A DNA stretch of 64,000 nucleotides, from positions 21,957 to 85,956 of the forward strand of contig NZ_AFPK01000068.1 in the NCBI RefSeq assembly GCF_000220525.1, in the 5' to 3' direction. The notes under the pieces are model-generated. The model was not told the DNA's origin and ran no database searches. It saw only the letters and a list, made by a program, of their open reading frames with translations. Source of the DNA: Ochrovirga pacifica. Its GTDB lineage: Bacteria; Bacteroidota; Bacteroidia; Flavobacteriales; Flavobacteriaceae. Each line of letters opens with the position of its first letter. Positions within the stretch are counted from its first letter, which is position 1. This document shows positions 1 to 8,340 of this stretch, piece by piece. Both the position numbers and the translations under genes were made by a program.

Positions 1-1124
1 TTAAAAGCGTTCTTTCTATTGTGTTTCTTTTTCTTTTCGAAATGCTGAAATGATAATTTGATTTTTTTGAAATATTTGTCGATTTTAGTTTTTGAAAGCC
101 TAACACTTAAATCTTTACTTTTTATACTGCCGTTAGTTTTATATGTAATTACACTTCCTATATCATAACCTAAATATTGAATTGTTTTGCTAACGAAATT
201 AGGATTATTGTCATTAAATCTTAAATCAAAAACTCCTTCTAAAAGGTTATACTCTTCTGTTTTTTTAACATTCAAAACAAGTTCTTCACTTGTTATTAAA
301 TTTGTTAGTTTAGCTTTATAATCAGTTAATTGAGCTGGCTCAATATTTTTAGATTTAGGAACGAAAATAGCAACTATATCATCTACATATCTTGCGTAGT
401 AAACTAAATCATCAAGTTCCCTAATTTTGTTATCTACACTTCTCATAAAGAGTTCAGATAAATAGGCACTTATACCAACACCTCGTGGAACACCTTTGGC
501 TATTTCAGGATTAGTCTGACCGGTTAAACTATTATAGCTCGTAAAAATTTGATGGATAAACTTTTTTGTTTTGATACTCAGCAAATAATCGCTATCAATT
601 TTGTTCAATAATTTCTTTTGAGGAATTGATTCGTAAAAACTTTTAATATCTGTACGGATAACATATTTAGGAAAGTTGTCTTCTAATAGATTTAATAACT
701 CACTTAATATCGCATATCTTGAAGACTGTTTTACGTTATAAGTCTTGTTTATATTGTCTTGAATTTTTTTAGAGATAAAAAAATTATGGACATTTTTTTC
801 AAATACATAACTCTGGCCTCCATAATTACCTCCTAATTCTAAATTAATAGTATGGGAATTAATTTCATCAGCAACCGTATCTAAAACACCAGAAACAAGT
901 ACATCCCTTTCTTTTTTTAATTTATTCTTTTCAGTATAAAGTAGTCTTTTTGCATCAAACTCTGTTTCTTGTTGTATTTGTTTCCCAATATTTTTTAATT
1001 CCCCAACTTTAGCTAAAGAATCTACAAAATCTTCTTTGAATTTTTTCTCGACATTAATTCCTTTTCGATTTTCTTTATCGAATATTTCCTGAAACGATTT
1101 AGATGAAAATGATTGGTCTAACAT
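1..1124 (-). CDS. Reverse transcriptase of the antiviral (DRT/UG-like) type, 3' end beyond window
   Basis: An open frame starts at the ATG at 1124 and runs off the left edge, giving 374 visible codons. The reverse-transcriptase fold is shown by a YVDD catalytic box at residues 246-249 (YARYVDDIVAIF), an upstream VIRTDIKSFY motif carrying the first catalytic aspartate, GVPRGVGISAYLSE, and LGYD further on. The N-terminus (LDQSFSSKSFQEIFD, ENRKG) lies before the polymerase core, as in RTs of bacterial defence systems. No maturase or HNH domain is visible, though the C-terminus is missing. It follows a Wadjet-type operon on the same strand, which fits a defence role. From memory the N-terminus resembles DRT3-type enzymes, but that needs a search. 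Catalytic function is likely; the subclass is uncertain. Confidence 0.8.
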   Translation of the reverse strand, partial: MLDQSFSSKSFQEIFDKENRKGINVEKKFKEDFVDSLAKVGELKNIGKQIQQETEFDAKRLLYTEKNKLKKERDVLVSGVLDTVADEINSHTINLELGGNYGGQSYVFEKNVHNFFISKKIQDNINKTYNVKQSSRYAILSELLNLLEDNFPKYVIRTDIKSFYESIPQKKLLNKIDSDYLLSIKTKKFIHQIFTSYNSLTGQTNPEIAKGVPRGVGISAYLSELFMRSVDNKIRELDDLVYYARYVDDIVAIFVPKSKNIEPAQLTDYKAKLTNLITSEELVLNVKKTEEYNLLEGVFDLRFNDNNPNFVSKTIQYLGYDIGSVITYKTNGSIKSKDLSVRLSKTKIDKYFKKIKLSFQHFEKKKKHNRKNAF

Positions 1125-1148
1125 TTTTTAATCAAAACTTGAATAAAT

Positions 1149-1255
1149 AAAAGAGCCAATGAAATTTCATTAGCTCTTAATATTATATAATATACTTTGA
1201 GACTATTTGGCAGCCTAAATATACAAATTATGTGTTTGGTTTCTTATGGTTTACC
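1149..1255 (-). promoter_or_regulatory. Promoter plus leader hairpin upstream of the reverse transcriptase
   Basis: Read on the minus strand, the block has GGTAAACC (1248-1255), a conserved stretch containing TAATTTG and TATATTTA (1216-1233), then a hairpin (1153-1176, arms GAGCTAATGAAA and TTTCATTGGCTC) followed by TTTTATTTATT, then the ATG at 1124. A near copy lies upstream of the Wadjet operon at 7543-7652. The hairpin with its T-rich tail looks like an intrinsic terminator inside the 5' leader, so it could attenuate expression or end a short RNA. Confidence 0.6.
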
Positions 1256-1351
1256 ATAATTTACATTTTCATCTCCTTTTATCTTCATGTTTCTTGTAGA
1301 ACCAATCAAATTGAAACTACCACTATCTTCTATCTGAAATGCTTTTGCCAT
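1244..1351 (-). CDS. Possible 35-aa small protein between the Wadjet operon and the RT
   Basis: An ATG at 1351, 18 bases after the jetD stop, opens a 35-codon frame (starts MAKAFQIEDSG, ends NVNYGKP). Its stop lies at the GGTAAACC motif of the RT promoter block. I do not recognise the peptide. Its composition is ordinary for a coding sequence (no poly-Lys or poly-Phe bias), but at this length chance cannot be excluded. It could be a small partner of either system, a remnant of a larger gene, or non-coding. Confidence 0.3.
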   Translation of the reverse strand: MAKAFQIEDSGSFNLIGSTRNMKIKGDENVNYGKP

Positions 1352-1368
1352 TCATAGCACCTTTATTC

Positions 1369-2319
1369 TTATAATTCACTTTTTAATTCCAACAACTCTA
1401 TCAAATCCATAGATTCTTCTTCTACCCATTCATCATTTGAGATAAGCTGTTTAATTATATCTGTTTGAAATCTTGTAAAATCATCTTTCTTCAGTTTAGA
1501 AAAATCTTCCCTTTTCCATTTACTGTTATGGTTAGGTGAATTGACAGGAAGCGCATGACATAGGTCTTTCGGTTCTAACAAATTCACATCAACTCCTTTT
1601 AAATTAAAGATTTCCTTTATTCTTGAAAAGATAGTTAAACCGTGATAATCCCAATCACAAAAATAAAATATTGGATGTGAGATTTTTTCAAGTGATAAGT
1701 CTAATAAAGGTTTCGTATTATTACCTCCAACATACCATAACTCTACACCACGCTTTTTATATACAGTAGGCACTTTCAAACAAGCAATATTTTCACAAAT
1801 AACAATGACTTGAGGGTTTATACAATCTACTACGATACGCCAAAAATTATTTTTAGGGTCTTTTTCCGGAAACTCATCTATGTCTAAAAGTTTTAAAACA
1901 TCTTTTTTTAATCCTGGTTTACCCGATAAGTATTTCGCTCCTTTTCTTTTAAAAACCCTACTTGAAAATGTGTATTCTGTTGTTAAGGTTTCTTTTAGTT
2001 TTTCCTTATTATTAAATATGAATATTAATGATTCGAGGTCTGACTTATCATACCTTTTATGAGCATTATTATCTATTCCTGATTTTTCGAAGAAGCTATT
2101 ATAGTATTCAAAAGTTTCTTTGAAATGTTGCTCATAAAAAAGGCTAAATCTTGGTGTAGACTCTAAGAAATTATGATTGCCTGTCTTATATTTTATCAAC
2201 TTCTTTTGGTTGTATATAACCTGGTTAATAAAATCATCATTCAACATCTTTAACCGTGTCTTTCCAGCTATGTACAATTCATTTAATCCTTTAAGGTATT
2301 TCCATTCTATATCTTTCAA
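1369..2319 (-). CDS. jetD: Wadjet JetD / MksG-like TOPRIM nuclease
   Basis: A 316-aa protein with a TOPRIM active site of the topoisomerase VI/Spo11 kind: Glu176 in VIVICEN and Asp222/Asp224 in FCDWDYHG, with a C-terminal WVEEE near residue 300. In Wadjet systems JetD is the nuclease that cuts circular DNA after the JetABC motor has extruded it. The N-terminal half (about 1-150) would be the DNA-binding arm, as in DUF3322. It is the last gene of the four-gene operon, 9 bases after jetC, matching the order jetA-B-C-D. It is at the short end for JetD. The Wadjet subtype cannot be set by eye. Confidence 0.85.
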   Translation of the reverse strand: MKDIEWKYLKGLNELYIAGKTRLKMLNDDFINQVIYNQKKLIKYKTGNHNFLESTPRFSLFYEQHFKETFEYYNSFFEKSGIDNNAHKRYDKSDLESLIFIFNNKEKLKETLTTEYTFSSRVFKRKGAKYLSGKPGLKKDVLKLLDIDEFPEKDPKNNFWRIVVDCINPQVIVICENIACLKVPTVYKKRGVELWYVGGNNTKPLLDLSLEKISHPIFYFCDWDYHGLTIFSRIKEIFNLKGVDVNLLEPKDLCHALPVNSPNHNSKWKREDFSKLKKDDFTRFQTDIIKQLISNDEWVEEESMDLIELLELKSEL

Positions 2320-2328
2320 AATTGTATT

Positions 2329-5300
2329 CTATTTAGAGTCTATAAAAACCGGTATTGGTGGATAATTCACTTTTTTATCTTCTTCTAAGTTGTTTTGAAG
2401 TAAATAAATGTTTTGACTTTCTTTATTTACCTTATTTGGCGAGATGGAAAGTGATAATAATTGATAGTGGTTATCCTTTGCAATTTCGTAGAGCATATCA
2501 AAATTACTGCCTAATCCTTCTGCTTCGTCTATAGGCATAAAACGCACTCCTGACTTAATTTTACTATTATTTTCAATTAAAGATAATCTTGCTATACAGA
2601 GTAAAGCTATGGCCGAATATGTTTGACTTGTACTACCTGCATTTTTTCCTTTATTCGATTCAATTGTAAACTTTAAATCATAATATGATTTAGGGCTTAG
2701 TAATTGTTTATAGGTTGGATGCGTATTTTTTGGACCACCACATCTATGAAAAGCTTCAATCATTTTCTCTTCTAACGAGGCAAACTTTTCTAATCCTTTG
2801 CTAAATACTTTTAAATCATCTAAAAGATTGTTGGCTAAACCTAAAGAAGATTCTTCATTGATTTTTTCAATAAAATCTTGCATCCAATCTCTAGGATAAG
2901 ATTTGTTAATATCCTGTCTTAAATAGGCTTTATGATTACCTGTGATAAGTTTATTGTCATCAATTAAAAAATTCTTTACTCTTCTAACATAATCCAATTG
3001 ATTACTAACTTCTGCATTTACCTCATCAATAATAGTATTTAGTCTTTGAAGCTTTCTTCCATTAAGTTCTTGATTTTTTTGATTAATGTCTTTTAGTCTT
3101 TTATCAATATTCTCAATAATTTCTCTGTCTAAAGTTTCTCCATCTTTAAAAATCTCTGGTGGTAATATTTCTTGACAAAGACCCGTAAAATCCCCTGTAT
3201 TTTCATAACGCAAATAATTATTTTCCATATAACTTCTCGCAATTGAATTATATGCTCCTATATATGCGGTATTACTTTTATTATGTTTGACTTCAAGAGT
3301 ATTTACAGAGAATTCTGTTAACTCAATTTCAGGGTGTTTTTCATTTAGTATATCATTTTCAAAGTTTGATTTATACTTATCTGAAAGTTCTTTTAATTCG
3401 TTTTCAAAACTTAATGATTTTTCATCTAATTGGATAAGTAACTCAGCTGGATTAATGTACTTTTTCTGAACAAGTAAAAAATCTTGAAACGTTTGATAAT
3501 AATTTTCAGAATTGGATAATGAATCCAATATCAAACTGCTATCATTTGTTGTTTTATGTTGGTATTCGTATTTCTTTTCAAACTCATTAAGATTCTTGAG
3601 GTATTCAACCTTAGGAAAATCTTGTAATGATGTTTTAAGGTTAGTTTGTAGTGTTTTCAGCTTACTTCTTTTTGTATCTACTTCAACGTACTTTTTCTTC
3701 GCCAGAGAATAGTTATTGGATAATTCCGTTGCTTTTACAAATAATGAAGTATACTCATTAATTTCCTTTAAATCAAGTTTATAAAAATCGTAAGTTTTAG
3801 TATCATTTATGGCATCTTTTGAATTCCAAGCCGTAATATATTCTTTTGGGTTTTCTAGGTCACCAAAAGTATCTTGTAACACATTCAATTTACTTTCTTT
3901 TTCCTTTAGCTTTTCTATTTCCTCACCTAATGTTATACTTTGTTTTTTGAAAATATTCTTGATTTCACCTTTGTCTAAAGTATTAAATATAGGTTCTTGA
4001 ATAAATGGAATAAACTCCTTAATGCCGTTAAGGTCTAGCCAAAATCCATCAGCATTCTTTTTATAAATTGAAAAATTTTCAAATAGCTCTTTGGGTGCTG
4101 GAATATATTTTTCTTTAATGTCTACAGGCTCATCTACAATGATAAAGTCTTGGTACTTGTTTAGAATACTTTCTTCTTCTACAGAAAGCTCTCGATTCAA
4201 ATTCAAAGCCCAATATGCAAGTGATTTTTCATTTTCTATATCATTGATGCTATTAAGTCTTTCTTTATTCTCAATATCCTTTAAGATAGTAGCTCTCTCA
4301 GCTTGTAATTTGATTAGAATATCGTTATCCCAAGTTCTGCTTTGAAAGAAATATAGTAGCTTTTTATCTGATAGTTTTTGTTTAAGAATATTGATTTTAT
4401 CTATTATTGTTTTTGATTTATGATACTTTTCGTACTTCTTTAAAATATCATCTTTACTACAATTTAATAGCTTCATCCAGCTATGAAATTTTTCTACAGC
4501 TTTATTCTTTTCCTCCAAATCCTTTTGGGCAGCAAAAGCACTATTGAACTCATCCTCAATTTCGTTTAATTCCGAGATGATTTTATCTACTTTACTTTGA
4601 GCTATTGTTTCTAAAAAAGAAAGATTATACTCACTTCTGTAAAAATTATTGAGTGTATCAATAACCTCTTTATGAGTAGCTATTGACTGTTTTTTTGTAA
4701 AAACATATTTGGCTAATAAAAACTCCTTTAGAGTGGCTTCTTCTTCATCCTTTTTATTTAGTAAATCCACTAAATCATTATGCTTGTTTTTGAGTTTTTC
4801 TATTTCGGCAGAATTATCCTTAAATTTTTCAACATCAGAGCTTAGTTCTTTTACGGCTTCATTAAATTGTTTTTCAAACTTCTTTTCGGACTCATCACCA
4901 AATAAAAACTCTTTTAATTTATCACTTTTAGAAGTGTCCAAGGATTCTCTAGAAAAGGCCTGAATAATTTTAGAGTAGTTTTTTAATACCTTATCGTTTT
5001 TTGAAATATTTACCGGAATGATATTATTTTCATCATTACATAGTATTTTATGATACTTATTTGGGGTTGACCAAGAAGCACAAGTGAAACCTAAAGAACC
5101 AAAAACATGATCCTTAAATTGTTCAATAGGAAGTATCTTTTTATTATCAATAAAATGGGAAACACCTATTGGCCTGTTAAAAGGAACTAATTTGGTTTCT
5201 TCAGAAAAGTCATTTCCATTCTGAATAATGAACATATGAGAAGCTCCTGTACTTTCTAGATAAATACCAATCACAATGAATTTATTTTCTTCAACTTCTA

Positions 5301-5568
5301 TATTAAGAAAAGCATATCCAAAATCAGTCCCTCTACCATCGGTTTTTAATACCATTGTTTTTGGCAACCTATCATCTGTACTTTTTGTGGGAGAATGAAA
5401 TGCTCCAGTTCCCACAAAAATTAATTGTAGTAAGTCTGAAATTAAACTTTTGCCAGAACCACCTTCTCCTACAAAATCTGTTCGAAAAGAATTAAACTCA
5501 TAATCGAACTCTTGATGATGTATAATATTGAGCGTTGATAGTCTTTTGATTTTAGGATATTTTATCAT
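2329..5568 (-). CDS. jetC: Wadjet JetC / MksB-like SMC ATPase
   Basis: A 1079-aa SMC-type motor. A Walker A motif lies at residues 34-41 (GEGGSGKS). Very long charged Glu/Lys-rich coiled-coil arms take up roughly 220-950. A C-terminal head has a signature-like stretch near 978-995 (GSTSQTYSAIALL) and a Walker B at 1009-1015 (VRFMPIDEAEG). This is the MukB/MksB layout, with a split head at the two ends and arms between. The start overlaps the jetB stop by four bases, which implies translational coupling. In Wadjet the protein dimerises with JetA and JetB and extrudes DNA loops to sense small circles. Length and architecture fit; the sequence looks divergent. Confidence 0.88.
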   Translation of the reverse strand: MIKYPKIKRLSTLNIIHHQEFDYEFNSFRTDFVGEGGSGKSLISDLLQLIFVGTGAFHSPTKSTDDRLPKTMVLKTDGRGTDFGYAFLNIEVEENKFIVIGIYLESTGASHMFIIQNGNDFSEETKLVPFNRPIGVSHFIDNKKILPIEQFKDHVFGSLGFTCASWSTPNKYHKILCNDENNIIPVNISKNDKVLKNYSKIIQAFSRESLDTSKSDKLKEFLFGDESEKKFEKQFNEAVKELSSDVEKFKDNSAEIEKLKNKHNDLVDLLNKKDEEEATLKEFLLAKYVFTKKQSIATHKEVIDTLNNFYRSEYNLSFLETIAQSKVDKIISELNEIEDEFNSAFAAQKDLEEKNKAVEKFHSWMKLLNCSKDDILKKYEKYHKSKTIIDKINILKQKLSDKKLLYFFQSRTWDNDILIKLQAERATILKDIENKERLNSINDIENEKSLAYWALNLNRELSVEEESILNKYQDFIIVDEPVDIKEKYIPAPKELFENFSIYKKNADGFWLDLNGIKEFIPFIQEPIFNTLDKGEIKNIFKKQSITLGEEIEKLKEKESKLNVLQDTFGDLENPKEYITAWNSKDAINDTKTYDFYKLDLKEINEYTSLFVKATELSNNYSLAKKKYVEVDTKRSKLKTLQTNLKTSLQDFPKVEYLKNLNEFEKKYEYQHKTTNDSSLILDSLSNSENYYQTFQDFLLVQKKYINPAELLIQLDEKSLSFENELKELSDKYKSNFENDILNEKHPEIELTEFSVNTLEVKHNKSNTAYIGAYNSIARSYMENNYLRYENTGDFTGLCQEILPPEIFKDGETLDREIIENIDKRLKDINQKNQELNGRKLQRLNTIIDEVNAEVSNQLDYVRRVKNFLIDDNKLITGNHKAYLRQDINKSYPRDWMQDFIEKINEESSLGLANNLLDDLKVFSKGLEKFASLEEKMIEAFHRCGGPKNTHPTYKQLLSPKSYYDLKFTIESNKGKNAGSTSQTYSAIALLCIARLSLIENNSKIKSGVRFMPIDEAEGLGSNFDMLYEIAKDNHYQLLSLSISPNKVNKESQNIYLLQNNLEEDKKVNYPPIPVFIDSK

Positions 5569-6215
5569 TTCAATTCTTTAAATATTTCATCACGACTTAG
5601 GATTTCCTTTTCATAAAAATTTATAAACCTATCAAATGCAGGAAGTAATTCGAACTCATCTTCATTTATTTTTACCCAACCAATTTTCTGAAATTCTACC
5701 AAGGCAGATTTGATTTCCCTATCGATGGCTTCATCATTTAATTTACTAGGGTTTTTATTCTTAGACTTACCTATCAATCTATAAATACCTGGTTTAATGT
5801 CTTCATAATCAATTCGCATTTTTCTCTTTAATTCAGATATTGAGTTTAGATCTATTTCTTTTTGAATGTATATTATTTCATAAATAATGAACCCAATAAT
5901 AACGTGTTCATTTTTAAGATAATGTCTATGGTCTCTTCTGATATTACCTCTATTGTGCGGATCATTGAAATTGAGGTAGTAATATTTGTCCGGATATTCT
6001 CCGCCAGATGATAAGTCTACTTTAAAAAGCTCCTTATAATAAAGTTTTAAACTTTCTTCATTTTCAACAATATAGTTATACAAGTCTATTTGCCTTCCCT
6101 CTTGCTGAATATGAACACCATCCTTTAATTTATAATCAATTTCAGCAAACAATTCTTTTGTTTCACTATTCTGTAAAAAACTTTCTATAGTGGTTTTTGA
6201 ACTTCCATTTTCCAT
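5565..6215 (-). CDS. jetB: Wadjet JetB / MksE-like KITE subunit
   Basis: A 216-aa protein between the kleisin-like and SMC genes. It overlaps jetA by 31 bases and jetC by four. Features such as GEYPDKYYYLNF near residue 72 and the C-terminal FELLPAFDRFINFY are typical of MksE/DUF4194-type winged-helix (KITE) subunits of bacterial condensins. It would bridge the kleisin and the SMC heads. Identification rests on position, size and these motifs; it has no catalytic residues to check. Confidence 0.75.
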   Translation of the reverse strand: MENGSSKTTIESFLQNSETKELFAEIDYKLKDGVHIQQEGRQIDLYNYIVENEESLKLYYKELFKVDLSSGGEYPDKYYYLNFNDPHNRGNIRRDHRHYLKNEHVIIGFIIYEIIYIQKEIDLNSISELKRKMRIDYEDIKPGIYRLIGKSKNKNPSKLNDEAIDREIKSALVEFQKIGWVKINEDEFELLPAFDRFINFYEKEILSRDEIFKELK

Positions 6216-7531
6216 AAACTAATGTTTTTAAAATTGTTATTTTTCTCTAATTCTTCTTTCAATTTCACCTCTATTTTTTCTTGATTTCGTAATCTTTTTA
6301 TAACATTAAACAAAGCTGATATTGCCACCTGATTATCATTTTCAGCTTCAAGTATTTCAAAAAACAACTGACTTAAATTAACTTTTTGTCCAAGTTCGAT
6401 TCTCGACAGAATTAGATTTTCCCAATCCATTATCTTCTTTTGTTGGGATATTTTCTTTTCTACTTTCTCCTGGTTTTCCTTCATCAAGCTTTTGTTTTGT
6501 TTATAGCTTTGAATTGTTCTAGGTTTGGATGGAAAAAGCTCTATATCTTTTCTTAAGATTGTAAAATTTGGTGTATCTATATGTATTTTAGGTGTACTTA
6601 GTTGATTTGGAAAAATTATCTCCTTTTTACCATCAATAATTTCGATACTACTGTTTTCTAGAAGATACCGTATAAAATTTTGGATTTTAGAGTTAAATCG
6701 AGGTCTATTAAGTGCAGAAAACAGCTGTCTTATTCTAGGTTGAATTCGTTCTAGCTTTTTATCAATTGTGTTTAATCTCCTGTTTGTATAACTTATGAAA
6801 GAGTTTACCTCAGATATTAAATCATTAATATAAGAATCGTCAATATTTCTTTTCTCTAAAAGAGCTCTGATAATTTTTGTTTGCTCATAAGCAGACCTCA
6901 ACTCTTTATTTTGTTCTTTTGCATTATCTAGGCTTCCTTCAACACCTCTTAAAACATCAACAAATTTCTGTTCCGAAAAATTAATATCTTCTTTAAGTTG
7001 TTCAATTGAATTTGCAATTTGTTTTTCAAGAAAATCTATCTGTTCCCTCAATTTAGGTTCAAATCCTTTATAATGAATTTCTAACCACTCCTTTAATTTT
7101 TCAGTTTCTTCATCTTTGATTTCCTTTAGTAACGAAGTGATGTCCGTACATAGAACTTTAATTTTTGTAGGATTAAAAGCTCCTAGAAGAGTAGTTTTGG
7201 CATGTTCGCAAAATCTGTATGCATAGTCTTTAAAAACATACTTTTGGGTTTCTTGATTGTAGTCTAAAAAATATTCTTGCAATTCATAAATATATCCACT
7301 GTAATCTTCGGTTTGTTGTCTATGCTGAGGTTGGAATATTTTAACAAAAGCTTTATGTATATCTCTTTCAGTAAATTCTTTGTTTACTATATCACCTTTA
7401 TCCATTTGCTCATACAAATAGATAATAGCCAGCCCTACTTTTCGTTTAGGAAATAACTGAGCGTACGTTTTACTTTGCTTTATTTCATCAAAGAAATTGA
7501 ATTCAATTTTGTTGTTTTTTTTCAAATTCAT
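6185..7531 (-). CDS. jetA: Wadjet JetA / MksF-like kleisin subunit
   Basis: First gene of the Wadjet-type operon, 448 aa. An N-terminal winged-helix-like region (about 1-110) is followed by a long helical and coiled-coil middle (about 150-290) and a C-terminal region that would contact the SMC head. This matches MukF/MksF/JetA kleisins. The 31-base overlap with jetB and the conserved order A-B-C-D support the call. The ATG at 7531 lies directly after a leader module with a terminator-like hairpin. Confidence 0.75.
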   Translation of the reverse strand: MNLKKNNKIEFNFFDEIKQSKTYAQLFPKRKVGLAIIYLYEQMDKGDIVNKEFTERDIHKAFVKIFQPQHRQQTEDYSGYIYELQEYFLDYNQETQKYVFKDYAYRFCEHAKTTLLGAFNPTKIKVLCTDITSLLKEIKDEETEKLKEWLEIHYKGFEPKLREQIDFLEKQIANSIEQLKEDINFSEQKFVDVLRGVEGSLDNAKEQNKELRSAYEQTKIIRALLEKRNIDDSYINDLISEVNSFISYTNRRLNTIDKKLERIQPRIRQLFSALNRPRFNSKIQNFIRYLLENSSIEIIDGKKEIIFPNQLSTPKIHIDTPNFTILRKDIELFPSKPRTIQSYKQNKSLMKENQEKVEKKISQQKKIMDWENLILSRIELGQKVNLSQLFFEILEAENDNQVAISALFNVIKRLRNQEKIEVKLKEELEKNNNFKNISLWKMEVQKPL

Positions 7532-7542
7532 TGAAACTTAAA

Positions 7543-7652
7543 TAAATAAAAAAGCCAATGAAATATCATTAGCTATTAAAAACTTTGAGTGCTTAGAGAT
7601 TTTTTAATACACTAAATATACAAATTATGTAGTTGATTTATTACGGTTTACC
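7543..7652 (-). promoter_or_regulatory. Promoter plus leader hairpin upstream of jetA
   Basis: On the minus strand: GGTAAACC (7645-7652), the same TAATTTG/TATATTTA block as before the RT (7613-7630), then a hairpin (7553-7574, arms AGCTAATGA and TCATTGGCT, loop of four) followed by TTTTTTATTTATT and, about 12 bases on, the jetA ATG. It closely matches the block at 1149-1255, while the genes downstream are unrelated. Confidence 0.6.
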
Positions 7653-7677
7653 TTATTTTGTTAAAATTTGTTTACAG

Positions 7678-8340
7678 TTAAATTCTTTTATCCTTACTTT
7701 CCTTATCAAAAGCAATCAAATTAAAGAGCTGTCGCATTCTGGAACGCACTCTATTGCCGTATCTTTCTTCTAATTCTTGAGCATTGAGGTTTGTAGTTGC
7801 GTGAGTTCTAATTTTTCGCTGAAGAAATAAATCGTAACGAGATAAGAGGATTTCGCCCATGACATTGCAGTCTTTTCCGAAATGTCTTCCGGTTGTTTCT
7901 ACTCCTAAATCATCAAAACAATAGAAGTTGCTGTTGCCATATTCTTGGATAGTTTTGTAGCCTATGTTATTAAAAGCAAACGTGATGTTTCTTGCAGGTA
8001 TCAATTCGTACGATTTTTGGTGTGGTACAATGTGCCTCAAAAGTTTCATTAAACTAGTTTTACCACAACCCACAGGACCAGATAACAGAATACCTTTATT
8101 TGGGTCGATATTTAATTTTGCACAAGCTTCAAAATCGCGAATGAAATAAATACATAGTTTGTAGAGCACAACCTCATCTTCTTCATAAATCTTGAAGTTT
8201 TTGCCAAATAGCAACTTTCCTTTTGCATCGAGGTAAATGAGTATTCTTTTGAAATCATAATAGATATGATTGTCTTTTAACTCTCCAAGTTTGTATTGCA
8301 CTCCTTTTTCGATAATGATATGTGGTTGCTCATTTTTCAT
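7678..8340 (-). CDS. DnaC-like AAA+ ATPase (helicase loader type)
   Basis: A 220-aa P-loop ATPase with Walker A GPVGCGKT (88-95), Walker B CFDDLG (141-146), a sensor-like ATTNLN and a possible arginine finger in RYGNRVRSRM near 194-203. This resembles the DnaC/IstB group. Its start overlaps the stop of the initiator-like gene by four bases, so the two are probably co-translated and work together. A homologue with the same motifs sits at the matching place in element B. The likely role is loading replicative helicase at the element's own origin; that is inferred from the family and neighbours. Confidence 0.8.
   Translation of the reverse strand: MKNEQPHIIIEKGVQYKLGELKDNHIYYDFKRILIYLDAKGKLLFGKNFKIYEEDEVVLYKLCIYFIRDFEACAKLNIDPNKGILLSGPVGCGKTSLMKLLRHIVPHQKSYELIPARNITFAFNNIGYKTIQEYGNSNFYCFDDLGVETTGRHFGKDCNVMGEILLSRYDLFLQRKIRTHATTNLNAQELEERYGNRVRSRMRQLFNLIAFDKESKDKRI

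Noticed and set aside
1..1368. Reading the RT as part of a retron or group II intron
   Set aside because: No msr-msd-like inverted structure is visible next to it, and no intron domain V or maturase is visible. The missing C-terminus means this is not absolute.
1880..4963. Several Ser/Phe/Leu-rich plus-strand ORFs of 60-84 codons opposite the Wadjet genes
   Set aside because: They are antisense shadows of the AT-rich jetC and jetD genes, with no initiation context and biased composition.
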